Shown piece by piece: positions 53,038 through 59,599 of a stretch of DNA of 64,000 bases (position 1 is the first letter of the stretch; each line of letters opens with the position of its first letter). Under the pieces are notes generated by a model that saw only the letters and a list, made by a program, of their open reading frames with translations, made no database searches and was not told the origin of the DNA. Source of the stretch: a virus; IMG/VR virus record IMGVR_UViG_3300007511_000003, positions 62,001-126,000 of that record; one strand, 5' to 3'. Position numbers and translations under genes: made by a program.

Positions 53038-53817
53038 TCACTTTTCGTCAAATTCGATGCTAACGGTAGCCCCTGTTTCATGGTCCCGGACCTTCATCGT
53101 GTCCCGTCTGCTGCGGGAACCGCGTTTCTTTTTTGGCTTTTTCCCTTGAGCCAAAGATTCCAAGTCTGAGGTACAAGCATCAATGGTGGGTGCTTCGTAA
53201 CTATCCAGGTCTGACTTCTTTCGGATGACGGGCATACGCTTTTTGGTCAAAAGGTGGGAACGTAGATCTTTGGGCGTTTGGATTTTCCCTTCTTCCGTCA
53301 AACGTTCCGATAGGGCTGTAAACCGACTCTTGGACAGGACTGAGGCAATCGGAAGGGTTAAGAAAACCAACTTTTTGCGGTAACGTTTGGAACGGAGTGA
53401 GCTGGCAACATGGAGGTACTTGAGGTCCTTGGTGGCCCCAATGACACGCCCCTGAAACCAACAGTCGAGGTAGGATATACGGGGAGCCGACAAGTTCATA
53501 AAAATGGGCTGGCCAAATTTGTAACCCGTCTTTTGGACGGTGGCAGCGTACTTGAACAAGTAGGCCAATATGCGGAGTTGGCTGGGTTTGAGGTCCTTGG
53601 CGATTATCGCGATTTGCTCGATCGCGTCTTCCTGGACCGTCACCAGCTTGTAGGTATCTGGGGTAAAATCGTCACAGGCAGAAGCAAAGGACTGAACCCC
53701 GAGGTCCTTACACTTTTTATCATAAACAGCGGGCCCTCTCTTATGATGGAGGCATTCCCCGCACTTCATACCCAAACTTAGCTTCCCTGACTTGGAAGGC
53801 GTCCCTTTCTTCAACAT
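53038..53817 (-). CDS. Zinc-binding hypothetical protein
   Basis: 259 residues. CGECLHHKRG, KKCKDLGV and ACDDF form a four-cysteine N-terminal site. A helical middle is followed by a very basic segment (KKPKKKRGSRSRRD) near the C-terminus. It may bind nucleic acid. Operon partner of the sigma-like gene (11-base gap). Confidence 0.5.
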   Translation of the reverse strand: MLKKGTPSKSGKLSLGMKCGECLHHKRGPAVYDKKCKDLGVQSFASACDDFTPDTYKLVTVQEDAIEQIAIIAKDLKPSQLRILAYLFKYAATVQKTGYKFGQPIFMNLSAPRISYLDCWFQGRVIGATKDLKYLHVASSLRSKRYRKKLVFLTLPIASVLSKSRFTALSERLTEEGKIQTPKDLRSHLLTKKRMPVIRKKSDLDSYEAPTIDACTSDLESLAQGKKPKKKRGSRSRRDTMKVRDHETGATVSIEFDEK

Positions 53818-53837
53818 AAGGATTCCCCGGTTGGTAG

Positions 53838-53856
53838 GTGAGCGTTATACGCTCAC
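53838..53856. promoter_or_regulatory. Perfect dyad GTGAGCGT-TAT-ACGCTCAC
   Basis: An 8-bp inverted repeat with a 3-base loop, flanked on both sides by GGTTGGTA, in the 55-base gap between the HNH and zinc-protein genes. Candidate operator or RNA hairpin; no T-run. Confidence 0.4.
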
Positions 53857-53872
53857 GGTTGGTAGTTGGTAT

Positions 53873-54367
53873 CTAGTGCCCTATGTGCCTCATATATACC
53901 ACTTTAATTCCCTCTTTCACCACTTGGTCCTGCGTTAACCCTAGACCCTTCGCTGATAGTTTTAACATACGATGGGTTGCAGCGTCAAGCGTTGTCATGT
54001 ATTTCACGGGTCGGTGGTCGGAACCCTTTGATATTTCGTTCGCTTTGGAGATGACAGAAGCCAGATAAACCGCTTGGTCTACCTGGCCGGAACCCTTCCA
54101 TTTGGAACAGAGTTGGGTGATATACTGGGTACCATACTTGACATACTGGGGAATGCGTATCTGGTGGGTGTTATAATGACAAATCCCGCACAGGGTTACA
54201 GTAGGACCGGTTTCCCCTCCGCAATGCCGAGGTACCACATGGTGTTCTTCCAAGCCATCTTTGTCTTGGCAAATCCAACAGTGGTCCAACTTCAATGTAC
54301 GCTTAATTTCCAAACGTTGTGCCCTTGTTAATACTTTAACTTGATGGAGCCGTGCGGGTTTGCCCAT
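53873..54367 (-). CDS. HNH endonuclease
   Basis: 164 residues from MGKPARLHQV (ATG at 54367, directly behind a sigma70-type promoter). CWICQDKDGLEEHHVVPRHCGG, then VTLCGICHYNTH is a complete HNH core with paired cysteines. A later helical part (about 118-155: KYMTTLDAATHRMLKLSAKG) looks like a small DNA-binding or ribbon-helix segment. Free-standing mobile nuclease likely. Confidence 0.82.
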   Translation of the reverse strand: MGKPARLHQVKVLTRAQRLEIKRTLKLDHCWICQDKDGLEEHHVVPRHCGGETGPTVTLCGICHYNTHQIRIPQYVKYGTQYITQLCSKWKGSGQVDQAVYLASVISKANEISKGSDHRPVKYMTTLDAATHRMLKLSAKGLGLTQDQVVKEGIKVVYMRHIGH

Positions 54368-54385
54368 ACCCAACACTACGACACC

Positions 54386-54414
54386 ATTGTAACATATACC
54401 AACAGAAGAGTCAA
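54386..54414 (-). promoter_or_regulatory. Sigma70-type promoter for the HNH gene
   Basis: TTGACT, 17 bases, TACAAT, 19 bases before the ATG at 54367. A near-consensus host-type promoter, so the gene is probably expressed early. Confidence 0.8.
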
Positions 54415-54454
54415 GTAAAATTTCATGACTCGAAAAACCCAAGGATTTCAATGT

Positions 54455-54563
54455 CTTGCCATAGAAGAGCCCAGATGGAGGCAGGCAACGTTGGGCATGG
54501 ACGTTAGGCGGCACTCGGAGACCGGGGAGATCACACTATACACCTGGGCCCTTCTATGGCAAG
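54455..54563 (-). ncRNA. Putative non-coding RNA with a 20-bp closing stem
   Basis: Inverted arms at 54455-54474 and 54544-54563 pair over 20 bp with one G-U (core CTTGCCATAGAAG / CTTCTATGGCAAG). Small internal hairpins lie between them, and a further GGCAGG/CCTGCC stem lies just upstream. A TTGTAAATA element (54600-54609) precedes it and a run of five T lies about 20 bases beyond the stem. No protein-like frame exists on this strand. Direction and ends are inferred. Confidence 0.45.
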
Positions 54564-54599
54564 GCAGGCCCACCTACTTGGGACCCTGCCCTCATGGTT

Positions 54600-54609
54600 T
54601 ATTTACAAG
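54600..54609 (-). promoter_or_regulatory. CTTGTAAATA element
   Basis: Minus-strand CTTGTAAATA between the tRNA-Thr gene and the structured region 54455-54563; same core as the other late-type elements. Confidence 0.35.
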
Positions 54610-54634
54610 AAATTATTATAAACTGAGCCAAAAA

Positions 54635-54722
54635 TGGAGCCAGGAACAGGATTCGAACCTGCGTTGGGTTTTCGCCGTCGGCTTACAAAGCCGCTCCTCT
54701 CGGCCGCTGGAGGGACCCTGGC
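54635..54722 (-). tRNA. tRNA, anticodon TGT (Thr) on a class-II-like body
   Basis: 88 nt with encoded CCA. Acceptor GCCAGGG/TCCTGGC pairs (one G-U), T-arm GCAGG-TTCGAAT-CCTGT, anticodon loop TTTGTAA giving TGT. The variable arm is long (17 nt with a GCG/CGC stem) and the D-arm text resembles bacterial tRNA-Tyr, so the charging identity is uncertain although the anticodon reads Thr. The first anticodon-stem pair is mismatched. Confidence 0.8.
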
Positions 54723-54745
54723 AAATCAAGATTAGACTAGAGATA

Positions 54746-54819
54746 TGGACCTGCGTTTGGGTAGAACCAACAACCTAAGGCTTAACAGGCCCTCACTTTA
54801 CCAACCAAACTACTGTGGA
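54746..54819 (-). tRNA. tRNA-Asn (GTT)-like, acceptor stem degenerate
   Basis: The D-arm (TAGTTTGGTTGGTAA) and anticodon arm (AGGGC-CTGTTAA-GCCTT, anticodon GTT) are good, and a T-arm-like segment (TTGG-TTCTACC) follows. However, the 5' strand TCCACAG does not pair with the 3' strand around GCAGGTC. It is likely a decayed or rearranged tRNA gene. Confidence 0.5.
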
Positions 54820-54825
54820 TTAAGA

Positions 54826-54933
54826 TGGCACGTAGTAGGAATCGAACCTACGATTCTCGCTTAAACGGTTGATCAGTCCGCTATCGGCGAGCACAGACTC
54901 TGCCTGCGCGTTTACCACTCCGCCATACGTGCC
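54826..54933 (-). tRNA. Anomalous 108-nt tRNA-like gene
   Basis: Perfect acceptor (GGCACGT/ACGTGCC, extendable to 8 bp) and T-arm (GTAGG-TTCGATT-CCTAC) and a Leu/Ser-like D-arm (GGCGGAGTGGTAAACG). Between them lie about 60 nt instead of 40. Two alternatives fit: a very long variable arm closed by CTCGC/GCGAG, or an extra hairpin (GGC-GAG/CTC-GCC) before an anticodon arm GCGGA-CTGATCA-ACCGT. No anticodon can be assigned safely. No CCA is encoded. Confidence 0.65.
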
Positions 54934-54939
54934 ACAAAG

Positions 54940-55200
54940 AAAATATGGTGTGCTATTACGCCAAAGAGGAGTTCACCCTTACCATCTCTGGGGTGGCTTA
55001 CTACTTCACCAAGTGGCGCCCGTCGCCTATCCCTCATAGCAGGTGGTCCTGCAGAGCTCTTTATTTGGATGCCGCCACCCAAACGTTAGCCTAGAGGTTT
55101 CCCTGGTTCATGCCCTTGCAATCCAGGTACGTACTACAACTAACGGCCTTTGCCTCACTCTTTAAAGGATGGCTGCTTCTAAGCCAACCTCCCATACCTT
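54940..55200 (-). ncRNA. Structured RNA containing the 23S rRNA GTPase-associated-centre (L11-binding) domain
   Basis: TTGGCTTAGAAGCAGCCATC (55168-55187) is identical to E. coli 23S rRNA around A1067. TTTAAAGA follows, and GGCGTAATAGC (54952-54962) matches the A1095 loop. In 23S these lie within 58 nt; here about 195 nt are inserted between them, entered by a stem AAAGAG(T)GAG / CTC-CTCTTT. The terminal helix is AAGGTATGG/CCATATTTT (9 bp), different from E. coli GCCAG/CTGGT but fully paired, so it is compensated. The insert has its own stems (CGTTAG/CTAACG, CCTGG/CCAGG, GGGTGGC/GCCACCC, GCAGG/CCTGC). It lies 6 nt from a tRNA and just after a protein gene. I read it as a ribosomal GAC mimic; function unknown. 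Confidence 0.8.
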
Positions 55201-55209
55201 ATAGTATAT

Positions 55210-55581
55210 TCAATACCACGTTCGATGTTGTTCAAATACCCATTCACGACCATCGTCAGCTTCACCGATACTCCACTTAATGTCCTCCGGAATCTCTATG
55301 ACCTTCAGGTCAGGGGCCAAATCCTGGTGTTGGTTGAATGCTTCCAAGAGAGCAGGGTCATCACGCGGTATATCAAACACTGGGCAAAATCGTTCACCAT
55401 CCTTGGTGTAGTTAAAGGATGCATGTGGTTCGTCTTCATGGGCCTGGTCTTTATAAGATTGGACATACACTCCGTCCAGTTCCCACTGGAGATCAACACC
55501 AGTAGCCTGTGCCCAGGCCATCACAATTTTGTGTGGAAGGGAAAACCCACCGATTTCTTTGTTAATGAGTATATGCCTCAC
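55210..55581 (-). CDS. Conserved hypothetical phage protein
   Basis: 123 residues starting MRHILINKEIGGFSLPHKIV. The acidic C-terminus IKWSIGEADDGREWVFEQHR is a text seen in conserved large-phage proteins of unknown function. It ends 10 bases before the GAC-type RNA, so the RNA may be cut from the same transcript. Confidence 0.6.
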   Translation of the reverse strand: MRHILINKEIGGFSLPHKIVMAWAQATGVDLQWELDGVYVQSYKDQAHEDEPHASFNYTKDGERFCPVFDIPRDDPALLEAFNQHQDLAPDLKVIEIPEDIKWSIGEADDGREWVFEQHRTWY

Positions 55582-55608
55582 GAGTAACTACCTTAAGTAC
55601 TGGTTGAT

Positions 55609-55685
55609 TGGCTGGCCCTCCTGGATTCGAACCAGGGATACACAGAATCAAAATCTGTTGCCTTACCAAACTTGGCTAAGGGCCA
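55609..55685 (-). tRNA. tRNA-Gln (TTG)
   Basis: 77 nt with encoded CCA. Acceptor TGGCCCT/AGGGCCA, anticodon arm ACAGA-TTTTGAT-TCTGT (anticodon TTG), T-arm CCTGG-TTCGAAT-CCAGG. All stems pair fully. Confidence 0.93.
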
Positions 55686-55864
55686 ATCGAATACCACAGG
55701 CTGGGCGTTACTCCAGCTACACGGTTTCTCACCAGGAATATAACCGGGATCACCTGGTAATTCGCACGAGCTACACTGGCATCAGGCCCTTATCCCTTGC
55801 CATTTGGGCAATATCCCTCCTGTCACCAGGAGGCCCCCGTTTACCGCGGGGCGGTACAACGCAA
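55686..55864 (-). ncRNA. Possible structured RNA between tRNA-Gln and 55865
   Basis: No gene in this gap. On the minus strand several strong hairpins follow each other: CCCCG-CGGTAAA-CGGGG, CCTCCTG-GTGA-CAGGAGG (GNRA loop), TTGCC-CAAAT-GGCAA, CCAGG/CCTGG, CGGTT/AACCG, GCTGG/CCAGC, and a long-range CGAAT(T)ACCA/TGGTATTCG stem. Function and exact ends unknown; no Rfam family recognised by eye. Confidence 0.45.
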
Positions 55865-56113
55865 TTATGCCACTCCTCTATATATTATTATTATATAGAG
55901 ATGTGTCCTGTTTCCCCGCCCGATCAGGTGACGGGCCTGACGCTCGGTGCCGACACGCCAGTCTTGTTCTTGAGCGAGTTTGGCAAAGGCAAGGGCCAAT
56001 AGGTTGCGATCATAATAGGCGGCCTCCAATGCTTGCCCCTCCGCTCGCAACTTAACCACTTCTGCCTTTCGCAGTTCCTCAGCATGAGCGCCTGATAATT
56101 GGACATTACACAT
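55865..56113 (-). CDS. Hypothetical protein
   Basis: 82 residues. The helical first 50 residues (LEAAYYDRNLLALAFAKLAQ, DWRVGT) resemble a common small phage family. The tail (GNRTHLYIIIIYRGVA) is encoded by an AT-rich inverted repeat (CTCTATAT/ATATAGAG, 55876-55900) and looks like readthrough into non-coding sequence, so the protein may be truncated. Confidence 0.5.
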   Translation of the reverse strand: MCNVQLSGAHAEELRKAEVVKLRAEGQALEAAYYDRNLLALAFAKLAQEQDWRVGTERQARHLIGRGNRTHLYIIIIYRGVA

Positions 56114-56122
56114 GGTCAGTTC

Positions 56123-56311
56123 CTAATCAACAATAGTAAAATCAAAGGCCCCATAATCCAAGATCACGCTTTTACCTGGAGGAACATGTGTCAGAACAAA
56201 CTGTTCAAAGGTAGGGTCGTTTCCTTTTAAACGGAGAAACCGTTCATCCTTTGGCATTCCTTCCCACTGCTCCTTAACCATCTTTTCCAGTTCGTCATAG
56301 GTTAACTTCAT
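56123..56311 (-). CDS. Hypothetical protein
   Basis: 62 residues, MKLTYDELEKMVKEQWEGMP start, soluble and mixed. ATGA overlap with the zinc protein upstream. Unassigned. Confidence 0.5.
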   Translation of the reverse strand: MKLTYDELEKMVKEQWEGMPKDERFLRLKGNDPTFEQFVLTHVPPGKSVILDYGAFDFTIVD

Positions 56312-56487
56312 GATAGTGACCCTAAGTTACCACCCCAAGTATTTTTGATCACATGGCCACGCCACATGTGAAGACCCTCCTCCGTGGCGTGGCACCTTTT
56401 GCAAATACAGGCCCCTGCATAAAACCTATATATCTCGTTGTCTTCCTTGGGCTGGTGGCAACAAACACAATTCAGAGTTTCTTCCAT
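56308..56487 (-). CDS. Small zinc-finger protein
   Basis: 59 residues: CVCCHQPKEDNE...CICKRCHATEEG, two CxxC pairs 19 residues apart followed by His. ATGA overlap with the next gene supports it. Function unknown. Confidence 0.6.
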   Translation of the reverse strand: MEETLNCVCCHQPKEDNEIYRFYAGACICKRCHATEEGLHMWRGHVIKNTWGGNLGSLS

Positions 56488-56506
56488 GGAACCATGCCTT
56501 TAAGTT

Positions 56507-56582
56507 TGGTGGAGACGGACGGAATCGAACCGCCGACATCCTGCTTGCAAAGCAGGCGCTCTCCCAACTGAGCTACGCCCCC
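56507..56582 (-). tRNA. tRNA-Ala (TGC)
   Basis: 76 nt with encoded CCA; D-arm GTAGCTCAGTTGGGAGAGC, anticodon arm CCTGC-TTTGCAA-GCAGG, T-arm GGCGG-TTCGATT-CCGTC, acceptor GGGGGCG/CGTCTCC with G-U pairs. Standard tRNA-Ala. Confidence 0.93.
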
Positions 56583-56593
56583 ACGAGATAAAA

Positions 56594-57133
56594 TTACTTC
56601 TTTTGGAAAACCAACATCAAAGCCCCAAGGATCGATGCAAGACCAGCAAAAAGTTGACCGGGCAAAGGGTTAGTGTTGTTCGGAGTCTGCGCCAGCTGGA
56701 CCGCCGCCACCCGAAGCTGGTTCAGAAACATTGGGTTGGTCAAATCCATGGCCCCGCTTTGCTGAGGAATCTGGGCAGGAGCAGAGGGACCACCCCCAAC
56801 CACAGGAAACACCTGCTTCTCCTCAGGGTTCACAGCAACCTTCTGATCAACCAGGAACCCCTGTCCCGCTGTCAGGTGCTGCTTGAGCTGGTCAATGGTC
56901 CACAACATTCCTGCGTGGTCGGGTGGGGCCGGAGGGGGGCGGCGGAGGTTACGTGGTTTGAACCCTTGTTCCAAGGCAGACATGTACAGGACCTCAACAC
57001 CATTCTGGCGGGTGTACAGGCTGACGTTGAACACTGTGTTATCCGCTACTCCATAGATACGTACCTGTTGGCCTGGGGTAAATTTACGAAGCTGCTCCAA
57101 ATCAGCTGGTTTGTGGACTTCGATTACACTCAT
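56594..57133 (-). CDS. Hypothetical protein with C-terminal membrane anchor
   Basis: 179 residues. A beta-type N-terminus (GQQVRIYGVADNTVFNVSLY), a proline-rich linker, and a hydrophobic C-terminal helix (LFAGLASILGALMLVF) followed by QKK. Tail-anchored topology is likely. Unassigned. Confidence 0.5.
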   Translation of the reverse strand: MSVIEVHKPADLEQLRKFTPGQQVRIYGVADNTVFNVSLYTRQNGVEVLYMSALEQGFKPRNLRRPPPAPPDHAGMLWTIDQLKQHLTAGQGFLVDQKVAVNPEEKQVFPVVGGGPSAPAQIPQQSGAMDLTNPMFLNQLRVAAVQLAQTPNNTNPLPGQLFAGLASILGALMLVFQKK

Positions 57134-57212
57134 CTCGGCTCCTTTGTTCTACTGTTCCCACTGAACATGATCTAACCTCTGATAACCCAAAACCACCTCG
57201 GCTCTCAATAAT

Positions 57213-57300
57213 TGGTAGGGCTGGAGGGAGTTGAACCCACGGTAGGTCGCCCTACGTCGGTTTTCAAGACCGGTACCTTTAACCACTCGGCCACCCTTCC
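57213..57300 (-). tRNA. tRNA-Ser (TGA), acceptor stem mispaired
   Basis: 88 nt with encoded CCA. The D-arm (GGCCGAGTGGTTAAAGG), anticodon arm (CGGT-CTTGAAA-ACCG, anticodon TGA) and long variable arm (GTAGGGCGACCTAC) are good. The acceptor strands GGAAGGG and CAGCCCT pair at only about three of seven positions, so function is doubtful without repair or editing. Confidence 0.75.
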
Positions 57301-57306
57301 ACAAAC

Positions 57307-57561
57307 CTACAAGGATTCCTCTAGGCAGGAGAACTCTGTGTGCCCGCAGTTTGGACATACGTCATCCTCCAGCTCTTCTGTTGTAAACTCTTGATTACAC
57401 TGCAGGCACTCACAAAGCTTACCGTAAGTGGTAGTTTCCCCTTCTGGTTCCGCGGTCCAATGGAGTTCATCGTTCCCACAGTTAGGGCAAGCATCACTGT
57501 ATAATTTATCAGGTGGACCTTCCCAACAACAATCCGGACACTCACAAACTCGATCACTCAT
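57307..57561 (-). CDS. Double zinc-ribbon protein
   Basis: 84 residues from MSDRVCECPDC. Four CxxC knuckles (CPDC, CPNC, CLQC, CPNC) form two tandem copies of the same roughly 40-residue ribbon, an internal duplication. 8-base overlap with the upstream gene. Function unknown. Confidence 0.65.
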   Translation of the reverse strand: MSDRVCECPDCCWEGPPDKLYSDACPNCGNDELHWTAEPEGETTTYGKLCECLQCNQEFTTEELEDDVCPNCGHTEFSCLEESL

Positions 57562-57856
57562 CCCACACTCCAATTATTCCTTGGTAGGCATCTGGTGGTG
57601 GTCCATGGCCAGGTCGTGGTCTCCAACGTAACGATGCCTTAATTTGGCCCGACTTTTCAGAACACCAGTAAGCTTCAACGGTACCACTTACGTTCAAAGG
57701 TGAGCCTATGCCCACCCTGTATACTGGTGTTGTGGTTGTTAACGAGAACTTTGCGAGGACTTCGTTGTTATGGAGGACCTCCACCTGACAGGTTTTGGAC
57801 TCCAGATAACGTTCCCAACGAACCTTGATAGGACCTAAGATTATCATTTCGCTCAT
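57554..57856 (-). CDS. Hypothetical beta-rich protein
   Basis: 100 residues, mostly beta strands (IKVRWERYLESKTCQVEVLH, LTTTTPVYRVGIGSPLNVSG), immunoglobulin-like in pattern. Unassigned. Confidence 0.5.
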   Translation of the reverse strand: MSEMIILGPIKVRWERYLESKTCQVEVLHNNEVLAKFSLTTTTPVYRVGIGSPLNVSGTVEAYWCSEKSGQIKASLRWRPRPGHGPPPDAYQGIIGVWDE

Positions 57857-57952
57857 TGCGGCTCCTCAGAGGGCCACCCAAGCACTTTAGGTCCTTGAGA
57901 GTCCAAAGATATGTCCAAAGATAAAAACCCGACAGAAGTCCTCTGAGGGCGT

Positions 57953-58336
57953 TTATGAGGTAAAGGGTATTGACGGGGCTTTAGGTCCCAGTTTGAAGAA
58001 CTGCTGGTTCCCGTCTTTGTAATCCTCTGTCAACCATCCCTTATCCAACCACTTGCGGATGGTCTTCCACTGAGCACCTTTTGACCTATACACCACCCGT
58101 TCACCCTCCCGTACTTCATTTGTGACCTTACCTTTATCATCGGTTGAGGTGTAAGGTACCTTCTTGACCACACGTTCGATGACCACAGAGACACGGCCGC
58201 GAGCGGCAGCCCGCAACACTCGCAACTGACGACGATCAGCGATACCAGGAGGGAGTGGTTGTTTCTTATTTAACCTTCCGTCAATGCCGGAGGGTTGACG
58301 GGAAGTCTTCTCTTGTTTCGGTTTCTTGGCACTCAT
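57953..58336 (-). CDS. Basic hypothetical protein, possibly DNA-binding
   Basis: 127 residues from MSAKKPKQEK (the frame continues upstream, but a ribosome site precedes this ATG). Lys/Arg-rich first half; WKTIRKWLDKGWLTEDYKDG near the end looks like a winged-helix segment. Not assigned. Confidence 0.45.
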   Translation of the reverse strand: MSAKKPKQEKTSRQPSGIDGRLNKKQPLPPGIADRRQLRVLRAAARGRVSVVIERVVKKVPYTSTDDKGKVTNEVREGERVVYRSKGAQWKTIRKWLDKGWLTEDYKDGNQQFFKLGPKAPSIPFTS

Positions 58337-58383
58337 TTCAACGTCCCTTTGGGTACCCAGCCAACTAAGCCGGTTCGTTAAAG

Positions 58384-59355
58384 TTAAAAACCTAAGCCCC
58401 AACCGCGTATCTTCATGGAGCGATCAGTGCCCACCATATGGTTATATTGTGATTCTGGAATCAACCAAATATAGGAGAACCCTGTGCCCTCATGAGTGGC
58501 AGTGGTTTCTGAGGGCACGAATGAAAATCCAAGCCGTTCCGTCAATAAGTGCTGGATACGCTTCAGATAGTTTAATGGAGTAAGCCCACGCTTCTTTAGG
58601 TAACGTTGGTTAATCCCAACGACTGGTTGGCCCTTCAGGATCACGTAGGTTTCCATCACTCGAATATCAAAGCCTGCCTGTGCCAAGTCTTCTCGGTTAA
58701 TGAAGCCTTCAAACACAGGGGCTACCGGCAATTTCAGTACCTGAAATTTTTTCCTGCTCGTTTTTACGTTAGGCAAAAGGTCCTTAAAATGTTGTACCTC
58801 CGCCAACACACCTTTAGCTTGTTCCATGGTACGAGTGGCTTTTCGGTCGGACTCTGCTTGGTTGGGATCGTTCGTATCTACCACCACCGTCTCACGGGCC
58901 TTGGCTTGTTCCATGGCGGCATTAAGTCCATCATTCCATTCCATGGATCTAGAAAGCCCCTCCTTTAATTTAACAGGAGCAGAGCCTACTCGTTCATCCT
59001 CAAGAGCTACCGCGACCCTCAGTAAATCGTGCAACCGGGATCCGACCTGGGCTTTGACACTACGGAGGTCATCTACTTCCAAGTCACCCTCTTCCAAAGC
59101 CTCCAGCGCACTCTCCACAGCGTTGTGACAGTAATCAATGCCTTCCCGGATCTCCTTCAAAAACTGCGGCAGGCGTTTACTAGCACGGGAAGCTAAGGCT
59201 TCCCTGGCGGTTTTTAAAAATGTGACCAGCACTCCTAAGATATCTACACCTTCGGTCTCTGCCGTTTTACGGTTAAGACGACGGAGTTCCTTCTGGGCTT
59301 CCTGTAGGTGCAGGACCAGTGCCTCTTTCCGACTCTTGCTGATCCTCGTTGCCAT
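58384..59355 (-). CDS. Hypothetical, possibly virion-associated protein
   Basis: 323 residues with AGGAGG before the ATG. Helical first 200 residues, then a mixed domain (FEGFINREDLAQAGFDIRVM, RLGFSFVPSETTATHEGTGF). The start overlaps the ClpX-zinc-finger-like gene by 83 bases. No family recognised. Confidence 0.45.
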   Translation of the reverse strand: MATRISKSRKEALVLHLQEAQKELRRLNRKTAETEGVDILGVLVTFLKTAREALASRASKRLPQFLKEIREGIDYCHNAVESALEALEEGDLEVDDLRSVKAQVGSRLHDLLRVAVALEDERVGSAPVKLKEGLSRSMEWNDGLNAAMEQAKARETVVVDTNDPNQAESDRKATRTMEQAKGVLAEVQHFKDLLPNVKTSRKKFQVLKLPVAPVFEGFINREDLAQAGFDIRVMETYVILKGQPVVGINQRYLKKRGLTPLNYLKRIQHLLTERLGFSFVPSETTATHEGTGFSYIWLIPESQYNHMVGTDRSMKIRGWGLGF

Positions 59356-59599
59356 GATTTTCCTCCTGATTGATTGTCGGGGTAGTACCCCTTGTTGGTT
59401 GGTGTTCTTGTGTTAATATCTCTTTACAGTCTGCCAAACAGTGGGAACAAATGCATACACGTTCTTCCTGTTTGGCGCCTTCTATGACCTGCATAGGGCC
59501 TAAAGCCACTTCCTTTGGAGGTCGTAACTCCATGCAAAAATGGCAACGAAAGGCACTCCATTTTAGTAACGACTTTTCTCCAGGAAGGATCTCTGTCAT
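59273..59599 (-). CDS. ClpX-zinc-finger-like small protein
   Basis: 108 residues. FRCHFCMELRPPKEVALGP followed by VCICSHCLADCKEIL reproduces the C4 zinc-binding domain of ClpX (CSFCGKSQ...VYICDECVDLCNDI), which binds adaptors such as SspB. No AAA+ domain follows, only a disordered polar tail. It might mimic or block the host ClpX N-domain. One-base overlap with the topoisomerase gene. Confidence 0.65.
   Translation of the reverse strand: MTEILPGEKSLLKWSAFRCHFCMELRPPKEVALGPMQVIEGAKQEERVCICSHCLADCKEILTQEHQPTRGTTPTINQEENHGNEDQQESERGTGPAPTGSPEGTPSS

Noticed and set aside
53873-54514. Longer start for the HNH gene
   Set aside because: The extra 49 codons would cover the -35 and -10 boxes and read as non-protein-like sequence; the ATG at 54367 lies just downstream of the promoter.
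54425-54778. A 117-codon plus-strand open frame
   Set aside because: It runs antisense through a well-formed tRNA and over a structured region, has no ribosome site and a low-complexity, non-family translation.
54826-54933. tRNA-Sec interpretation
   Set aside because: An 8-bp acceptor and long arm would fit, but no anticodon loop with T33 and TCA can be placed.
55686-55864. Resemblance of GGGATAAGGGCCTGATGCC to the 23S peptidyl-transferase region (GGGATAACAGGCTGATACC)
   Set aside because: Only about 15 scattered matches, and invariant positions such as C2452 are not kept. Unlike the GAC case there is no matching partner segment, so I treat it as chance.
57865-57943. CCTCAGAGG / CCTCTGAGG inverted repeat
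   Set aside because: The arms are about 65 bases apart with no T-run or compact loop; too weak to call a terminator.
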